Below, piece by piece: positions 59,327 to 64,000 of a DNA stretch of 64,000 nt. The DNA is from CAYGZL01 sp964354345 (GTDB taxonomy: Bacteria; Chloroflexota; Anaerolineae; Anaerolineales; UBA4823). A model generated the notes under the pieces. That model was not told where the DNA came from. It searched no databases and was given only the letters and a program-made list of their open reading frames with translations. Location of the stretch: the NCBI GenBank assembly GCA_964354345.1, contig CAYGZL010000023.1, positions 73,207-137,206 on the forward strand, in the 5' to 3' direction. The first letter of the stretch is position 1. Each line of letters begins with the position of its first letter. Both the position numbers and the translations under genes were made by a program.

Positions 59327-61063
59327 TTGAAGATCGAAACTACTCCTCTTGAAGATCATCAAATCAAACTGGTCGTCGACATCAGCGACGAACTGGAAGA
59401 TGCCCGCCAGCGCGCCGCTCGCATATTAGCTCGCCGGGTGCGCATCCCAGGTTTCCGACCTGGCAAGGCGCCTTATGGAGTTATCTTACGCCACCTCGGT
59501 GAAGATGCGATATTAGAGAGAGCGCTCGAGTTGTTGGTTGACGAGCTCTATCCCAAGGCGGTTAAAGAAGCGAATATTCGCCCCTATGCTGTGGGTAAGC
59601 TTACCAGCATTATCGTTGATCAGCAACCACCGACGTTAGAATTTGAGATTCCCCTCGAAACTGAAGTTATTTTAGGGGATTATCGAGCGTTACGTCGTCC
59701 TTACGAGATCCAAGCGGTGTCTGACGAAGATGTCGAGCGAGCTTTAGCTGATATCAGGCAGCGACGTGCCACGCCTCAAGAAGTCACACGACCGATAGAG
59801 GAAGGAGATCAAGTAAATATCCGTCTGGCTGCCAACCGGAAGAATGTTGAGGAGGGTCAGGATCCTGCTTTATTGCGCGAATTTCCCTTCCCCCTGGTAA
59901 TCAAACTGGTCGACGAAGATAAAGATGAGTGGCCGTTCCCCGGTTTTTCGCGCCAGCTAATCGGTATGTCAATCGGCGAAGAAAAGACTGTCGAGCATGT
60001 TTATGATGCCGAATCTGATTTTGCCTCCTTGCGTGGTGCCGACGCCTCGTTCCACATTGTGGTCGAAACGATCAAAGCGCGTGTATTACCTGAGCTAGAT
60101 GATGCCTTTGCTGCTTCGTTGGGAGATTATGCTAACCTGGAAGCCCTGCGTACGCGCATCCGACAGGACTTGATTGATCAGAATCGCCAGATCTATAACG
60201 AAAATTATGACGATGCATTGCTAACTGAGGTCATTGCTGGTTCGACGATAAAATATCCACCACAAATGCTTGAGCGGGAGATTGATAGCGTTATCCACAA
60301 CCTGGAAGATCGCCTCGAACGTCAACGCCAAACTCTAGATTTATATCTGAAATCGCGCAACATTGACATGGAGACCCTGCGCAAAGAAGCCCGCCCGGTT
60401 GCTGAGGATCGCATTAAACGTACCTTGGTGTTGATAGAACTGGCACGGGTTGAGGATGTAAAGGTCAATCCTCAGGACCTTCAGGCTGAGACAGAGAAAA
60501 CCCTGGCCTCCCTTAGTCGGGGTTTGAAAGAGAGCGAGGCGCGCCGGCTTAACAACCAGGAAGTACTAAATAACATCGCCACCAATGTTATGGCCGATAT
60601 GATCCTGCGCCTGGCTCAGGAACGTTTACGCGACATCGCCAGTGGTACATTGGACCAGACTGTTGTCAGTGAACCTGTTGAGGTGGTTGCTCTGGCCTCC
60701 GAGTCTGGGGCTGCTGAAGAACTAACCGATGAAATTGTTGCACCGTTGGCTGAGATGCCAGAAAGCGTATCTCAATCTGGGCAGGGAGATCCAATAGTCC
60801 TTCCTGTAATATCCCCTGTTATTGAAGAACCAACTCCCGAGACGGCTCCCGTAGCAGCGTTTCCAACCGAAGCAACAGATCTGACCCAAACTGCCACCGA
60901 ACATGCTGGAGAATCTGAAACGGTTGCTGCGACCGAAGTAACGGATCTGATACTAACTGCCGCTGAACCTGCTGGAGAATCGGAGACGATAGCCGCGACC
61001 GAAGCAACGGAATTGCTTATCGAGCAAACCACTGACCCGTCTTCTTCAGATAACCAATCTTAA
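59327..61063 (+). CDS. tig: Trigger factor chaperone with extended repetitive C-terminus
   Basis: Trigger factor binds the ribosome exit tunnel and assists nascent-chain folding. The ribosome-binding signature VRIPGFRPGKAPYGVI (about 42-57) is clear. A PPIase-like middle domain (about 155-245; the family's GD.V..D-type start is EEGDQVNIRL) and helical arms (about 260-440) follow. The family is usually 430-460 residues; here about 130 acidic, Thr/Ala/Glu-rich residues with a 22-residue repeat follow. The start is TTG with AAGGAT upstream. The clpP gene follows by 22 bases, the standard tig-clpP arrangement. Confidence 0.93.
   Translation: MKIETTPLEDHQIKLVVDISDELEDARQRAARILARRVRIPGFRPGKAPYGVILRHLGEDAILERALELLVDELYPKAVKEANIRPYAVGKLTSIIVDQQPPTLEFEIPLETEVILGDYRALRRPYEIQAVSDEDVERALADIRQRRATPQEVTRPIEEGDQVNIRLAANRKNVEEGQDPALLREFPFPLVIKLVDEDKDEWPFPGFSRQLIGMSIGEEKTVEHVYDAESDFASLRGADASFHIVVETIKARVLPELDDAFAASLGDYANLEALRTRIRQDLIDQNRQIYNENYDDALLTEVIAGSTIKYPPQMLEREIDSVIHNLEDRLERQRQTLDLYLKSRNIDMETLRKEARPVAEDRIKRTLVLIELARVEDVKVNPQDLQAETEKTLASLSRGLKESEARRLNNQEVLNNIATNVMADMILRLAQERLRDIASGTLDQTVVSEPVEVVALASESGAAEELTDEIVAPLAEMPESVSQSGQGDPIVLPVISPVIEEPTPETAPVAAFPTEATDLTQTATEHAGESETVAATEVTDLILTAAEPAGESETIAATEATELLIEQTTDPSSSDNQS
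60867..61018 (+). repeat. 66-bp tandem repeat in the trigger factor tail
   Basis: Units start at 60867, 60933 and 60999 (the third partial). Each encodes about 22 residues of the type TEATDL...AGESETVAA. Differences are mostly silent or conservative, which suggests expansion of a coding repeat. Confidence 0.8.
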
Positions 61064-61085
61064 TCAATATATACTCCAGGAGTTT

Positions 61086-61712
61086 ATGACTATGATGAAT
61101 CCCGAATCATTAATCCCGATGGTGATCGAAACCACCGCGCGCGGTGAGCGTGCCTATGACATCTTCTCTCTCTTACTACGCAACCGGATTGTCTTCATGG
61201 GCACTCCTATCAATGACCAGATCGCCAATCTGATTGTCGCCCAGTTGCTCTTCCTGAGCAGCGAAGACCCCGCCGCCCCGATCCAGATGTACATTAACTC
61301 GCCCGGTGGGATGATTTATGCAGGCATGGCGATCTATGACACCATGCAAATGATCCCTAATCCAATCAGCACCCTGGCGGTAGGTATGACAGCCTCCTTC
61401 GGCACAGTCTTGTTGACTGCCGGCACCAAGGGACAACGGTATGCCCTCCCGAATGCGACGATCCATATGCACCAACCTTTAGGCGGTGCACAAGGCCAGG
61501 CTTCTGATATTGAAATCCAGGCGCGCGAAATTCTTCGTCTTAAGGATCGTTTGAATCGTATCATGGCGAAGCACACTGGACAATCAATTGAGTCCATCGA
61601 ACGTGACACCAACCGCGATTACTTCCTGGATGCCAAAGGTGCTGTTGAGTATGGTCTGGTAGACCAGGTTATGGAAATGCCTGACCCCAAGCACTCGGCT
61701 AAGTCGAAATAA
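61086..61712 (+). CDS. clpP: ATP-dependent Clp protease proteolytic subunit
   Basis: ClpP forms the double-ring peptidase chamber. The 208-residue protein has INSPGG, the catalytic Ser in GMTASFG, His in MHQPLGG and Asp in TNRDYFLDAKGAVEYGLVD. DRIVFMGTPI-like wording (NRIVFMGTPINDQ) marks the ring contact region. Its position after tig is conserved in bacteria. No clpX is in the window. Its N-terminal propeptide is short, as expected. An extended hairpin region follows the stop. Confidence 0.95.
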   Translation: MTMMNPESLIPMVIETTARGERAYDIFSLLLRNRIVFMGTPINDQIANLIVAQLLFLSSEDPAAPIQMYINSPGGMIYAGMAIYDTMQMIPNPISTLAVGMTASFGTVLLTAGTKGQRYALPNATIHMHQPLGGAQGQASDIEIQAREILRLKDRLNRIMAKHTGQSIESIERDTNRDYFLDAKGAVEYGLVDQVMEMPDPKHSAKSK

Positions 61713-61716
61713 CAAC

Positions 61717-61740
61717 GGATGCTAGTGCCGGACGGCATCC
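61717..61740. terminator. Weak hairpin after clpP
   Basis: GGATGC and GCATCC form a 6-base stem around a 12-base loop immediately after the clpP stop. No T-run follows. Confidence 0.25.
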
Positions 61741-61784
61741 AGTGTAAATTGATTGGCGATTAGCCTCGTCCAGCGCTCATTGAC

Positions 61785-61816
61785 CGACAGTCGGCGGCGG
61801 GCACCGCCGGCTGTCG
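61785..61816. terminator. Strong GC-rich hairpin between clpP and the HAD gene
   Basis: CGACAGTCGGCGG (61785-61797) pairs with CCGCCGGCTGTCG (61804-61816) with one G-U-type mismatch, giving a 13-base stem and 6-base loop. It lacks a T-run, so it may be a processing or attenuation hairpin rather than a classical terminator. It ends 19 bases before the next GTG start. Confidence 0.45.
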
Positions 61817-61835
61817 ATATTAAGGATCTGAGCAG

Positions 61836-62624
61836 GTGATAAAATTTAAGGCCTTAATTCTTGATATGGATGGTGTTCTCTGGCGTGGCGACCAACCAAT
61901 CGGCGATCTGCCCGCAATATTCAAACGCTTTGACCAGCGGGGCATGAAGGTCATCCTGGCGACTAATAATTCCACCCTCTCAGTCGCCCAATACCGCCAA
62001 AAGTTGCTTAATTTTGGTGTGCATCTCCAGTCCGAACAAGTGATTACCTCATCGGAAGCCACTGCTCAATATCTACAGCGTTTATACCCTCAAGGTGGGC
62101 TGGTGTTCTCCATCGGCGAGATTGGTCTCCAACAAGCCTTAGCTGAGCGTGGCTTCTTACCAGCCGAACCAGGGTCGGCATCGGATCAGGTGCTGGCAGT
62201 TGTGGCTGGGATGGATCGTGGCTTAACCTATGAGAAACTCAGTCAGGCGACCTTGTACATTCGAGCGGGCGTCCCCTTCATTGGCACCAATCCGGACCGT
62301 ACTTTTCCAGTTCCACAGGGTTTAGTTCCCGGGGCAGGTGCTATTCTGGCTTTATTGGAAGCTGCGACAGAGGTTAAACCCAATATTATCGGTAAACCAG
62401 CCATAGAGATGTATCGTGTAGCACTCGAACGCTTAAAGTCGAGTACATTGGAAACCCTCGTCGTTGGCGACCGTCTGGAAACTGATATTGCTGGAGCGCA
62501 GCTGCTCGGTTGTCGAACAGCCCTGGTTCTTTCCGGTGTGTCTACATTGCCACAAGCCAAAGCCTGGAAGCCGGAACCGGACTGGATTGTGTCGGATTTG
62601 GCAACACTCCTGGAAATTATATAA
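61836..62624 (+). CDS. HAD-superfamily phosphatase (NagD-like, class IIA)
   Basis: The 262-residue hydrolase dephosphorylates a small molecule, probably a sugar or nucleotide phosphate. Motif I is LILDMDGVLWRG with the nucleophile Asp, motif II ATNNST, the cap domain lies in the middle, and motifs III/IV are GKPAIEM and VVGDRLETDIAGA. Length fits NagD/p-nitrophenyl phosphatases. The start is GTG with a weak GAG ribosome site. It is followed 15 bases later by the probable rlmN start, so the two are coupled. Confidence 0.9.
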   Translation: MIKFKALILDMDGVLWRGDQPIGDLPAIFKRFDQRGMKVILATNNSTLSVAQYRQKLLNFGVHLQSEQVITSSEATAQYLQRLYPQGGLVFSIGEIGLQQALAERGFLPAEPGSASDQVLAVVAGMDRGLTYEKLSQATLYIRAGVPFIGTNPDRTFPVPQGLVPGAGAILALLEAATEVKPNIIGKPAIEMYRVALERLKSSTLETLVVGDRLETDIAGAQLLGCRTALVLSGVSTLPQAKAWKPEPDWIVSDLATLLEII

Positions 62625-62630
62625 AGAAGG
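62625..62630 (+). promoter_or_regulatory. Ribosome-binding site deciding the rlmN start
   Basis: AGAAGG directly follows the HAD stop and lies 9 bases before an in-frame CTG at 62640. The nearest conventional start, TTG at 62700, has no such site, so the CTG is favoured. Confidence 0.55.
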
Positions 62631-62639
62631 ATTTTAAGT

Positions 62640-63713
62640 CTGAACAACAGCCATCAGCCGTTTATCTATGATGTAGACCTCGAGCAGTTAGTCGAGCGTT
62701 TGGATTCCTGGGGCGAACCCGGTTACCGTGCCTCTCAAATTTGGCAGGGTTTGTACCAACACTTCTGGTCTTCACCGGATCAGTTCACGGCTCTACCTCG
62801 CTCTTTAAGGCAAAAATTGGTTGAGGAATATTCGTTTACCCATCTACAAACTGCTGTGACACTCCAATCCAAAGATGGTGAGACGACCAAAACGCTTTTC
62901 CATCTTCCTGATCAACGAGCCATCGAAACGGTATTGATGCGTTATTCTCATCGCCAGACTTTGTGCATCTCAAGCCAGGCTGGTTGCGCTATGGGTTGCA
63001 TCTTTTGCGCAACAGGGCAAATGGGCCTCCGCCGTAATCTGACGGGTGGAGAGATCGTGGAGCAGGTGCTATTTTTTGCTCGTCAGCTACACGCACAAGG
63101 CGAGACTGTCACGAATATTGTTGTTATGGGGATGGGCGAACCATTCCACAATTACGATGCCACCCTGCAAGCGATAGACCGCTTGAACCATCCCAAGGGT
63201 TACAATTTCGGCACTCGCCGTTTTACAATTTCAACAGTCGGCCTGGTACCCGGTATCCGTCGTTTCACTCGAGAAAATCGCCAGGTAAATCTGGCAGTCT
63301 CCCTTCATGCTGCCGATGACGCGCTACGTTCTTCCCTCTTACCAATTAATCGCAAGTATCCCCTCACCGAGTTACTCACCGCGTGCCTGGAGTATGTCGA
63401 AACCACGCATCGCCGGATCACCTTCGAATGGGCTTTGATCCAGTCAGTCAACGATTCCTCCGAACAAGCTCATCAATTGGCTGACCGGTTGCAGGTTTTC
63501 CGTCGTGGTGCTGGTGATCACCAGACTGCCCTCTGTCACGTAAATGTGATCCCATTAAATCCAACACAAAAGTATCCTGGTCAGGCGACCACCCGTGAGC
63601 GCGCCATTACATTCAAAAATATCCTTACATCATATGGCATCCCCTGCACTATCCGCATCCGTCGTGGCATCGAAATCCAGGCTGGTTGTGGCCAGTTGGC
63701 AACAAAATCTTAA
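62640..63713 (+). CDS. rlmN: 23S rRNA/tRNA adenine-2 methyltransferase RlmN
   Basis: RlmN methylates C2 of A2503 in 23S rRNA and A37 in some tRNAs by a radical-SAM mechanism. The cluster motif is CAMGCIFC, followed by GQMGLRRNLTGGEIVEQV. VVMGMGEPFHNYD and LAVSLHAADD are conserved, and C-terminal IQAGCGQL carries the second mechanistic Cys. A TTG at 62700 would give 337 residues and cut the family N-terminus. The frame stays open to the HAD stop, and residues read PFIYDVDLEQLVERLDSWGE as expected, so I start at CTG 62640 (357 residues). Confidence 0.9.
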   Translation: MNNSHQPFIYDVDLEQLVERLDSWGEPGYRASQIWQGLYQHFWSSPDQFTALPRSLRQKLVEEYSFTHLQTAVTLQSKDGETTKTLFHLPDQRAIETVLMRYSHRQTLCISSQAGCAMGCIFCATGQMGLRRNLTGGEIVEQVLFFARQLHAQGETVTNIVVMGMGEPFHNYDATLQAIDRLNHPKGYNFGTRRFTISTVGLVPGIRRFTRENRQVNLAVSLHAADDALRSSLLPINRKYPLTELLTACLEYVETTHRRITFEWALIQSVNDSSEQAHQLADRLQVFRRGAGDHQTALCHVNVIPLNPTQKYPGQATTRERAITFKNILTSYGIPCTIRIRRGIEIQAGCGQLATKS

Positions 63714-63742
63714 CATATGATTGGTTTGAACTGAGAGTTATT

Positions 63743-64000
63743 GTGTTAATCAATGCCCTGCTGCGCTTTTTGCATCGCCTTTTATATCATCAATTTGCCT
63801 GGGCATATGATTGGGTGGCCGATTTGGTTTCGCTTGGGATGTGGAAGAGTTGGGTTTATTCCGTTATACCTGATCTTCGCGGCCCTTGCCTGCTGGAGAT
63901 AGGACCCGGTCCAGGTCACTTGTTAAGGAAATTGTCTGAGTTGGGTATGTGGGTTATTGCGATTGAGAGATCTGATGAAATGTTGGGTGTTGGTTTAAAG
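63743..64000 (+). CDS. Class I SAM methyltransferase, N-terminal fragment
   Basis: This gene is truncated by the window end; 86 codons are visible from a GTG at 63743. After a hydrophobic, aromatic N-terminus (LRFLHRLLYHQFAWAYDWVAD), motif I appears as LLEIGPGPGHLLRKL, followed by WVIAIERSDEML (acidic residue for SAM ribose). The pattern is of a class I methyltransferase, perhaps acting on a lipid or quinone. It follows rlmN by 29 bases. The start is uncertain because no clear ribosome site is seen. Confidence 0.75.
   Translation, partial: MLINALLRFLHRLLYHQFAWAYDWVADLVSLGMWKSWVYSVIPDLRGPCLLEIGPGPGHLLRKLSELGMWVIAIERSDEMLGVGLK

Overview
The window reads as a chromosomal segment of a Chloroflexota bacterium, probably an anaerobic Anaerolineae-like lineage. 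This is inferred from gene content (Lon-family AAA_32 protease, ATP-dependent PEP carboxykinase, Thr/Pro-rich lipoprotein linkers, a bacterial B-family polymerase, frequent TTG/GTG starts), not from a marker gene. About 48 protein genes, one tRNA-Leu and one gene relic are supported. No rRNA, insertion sequence or CRISPR array was seen.

Layout. (1) 1-12.7 kb, minus strand: one polysaccharide operon, from ABC permease and ATPase (wzm/wzt type) through seven glycosyltransferase genes to the first codons of a GDP-mannose pyrophosphorylase. (2) 12.7-15.9 kb, minus: a compact three-gene cassette of a RecA/RadB-fold protein with both Walker motifs lost, a small helical protein, and a B-family DNA polymerase with a ruined proofreading domain but a retained palm. 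The first and last proteins end in clamp-binding-like peptides, and the promoter carries a heptamer cluster. This is the best candidate for an undescribed system; by analogy with ImuA/ImuB/DnaE2 it could be an alternative translesion or repair module. (3) 16-19.5 kb, minus: Lon-like protease and a double universal stress protein. (4) 19.5-30.3 kb, plus: acyltransferase, transpeptidase, phosphopantetheinyl transferase, a three-subunit biotin-dependent acyl-CoA carboxylase, a Rel (p)ppGpp enzyme, a MoeA tail relic and a small Cys/acidic protein. (5) 30.3-32.9 kb: secreted C39-type peptidase, lipoprotein, methyltransferase.

(6) 32.9-40.3 kb, minus: tatA, a thioredoxin-VKOR fusion and hypA-hypB-hypF-hypC-hypD-hypE. 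Together these fit maturation and Tat export of NiFe hydrogenase, although no hydrogenase structural gene is in the window. (7) 40.4-44 kb, plus: trmFO, M28 peptidase, hflX. (8) 44-48 kb, minus: secreted nuclease, pckA and an aspartate aminotransferase-like gene (aspartate to oxaloacetate to PEP). (9) 48.2-56 kb, plus: FAD/Fe-S oxidoreductase with an in-frame 18-bp repeat array, secreted glycoside hydrolase, then a 3-ketodihydrosphingosine reductase-like SDR and a serine palmitoyltransferase-like enzyme, which together suggest sphingoid-base synthesis. (10) 56-59 kb: tyrosine recombinase, radical-SAM/HhH protein and an unknown helical protein. (11) 59.2-64 kb, plus: tRNA-Leu(UAG), trigger factor, clpP, HAD phosphatase, rlmN (probably starting at CTG) and a truncated methyltransferase.

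Many genes have clear Shine-Dalgarno sequences. Two minus-strand operons (wzm at 12703 and the RecA-like gene at 15847) have well-spaced promoters whose predicted transcript starts fall at the start codon, suggesting leaderless mRNAs.
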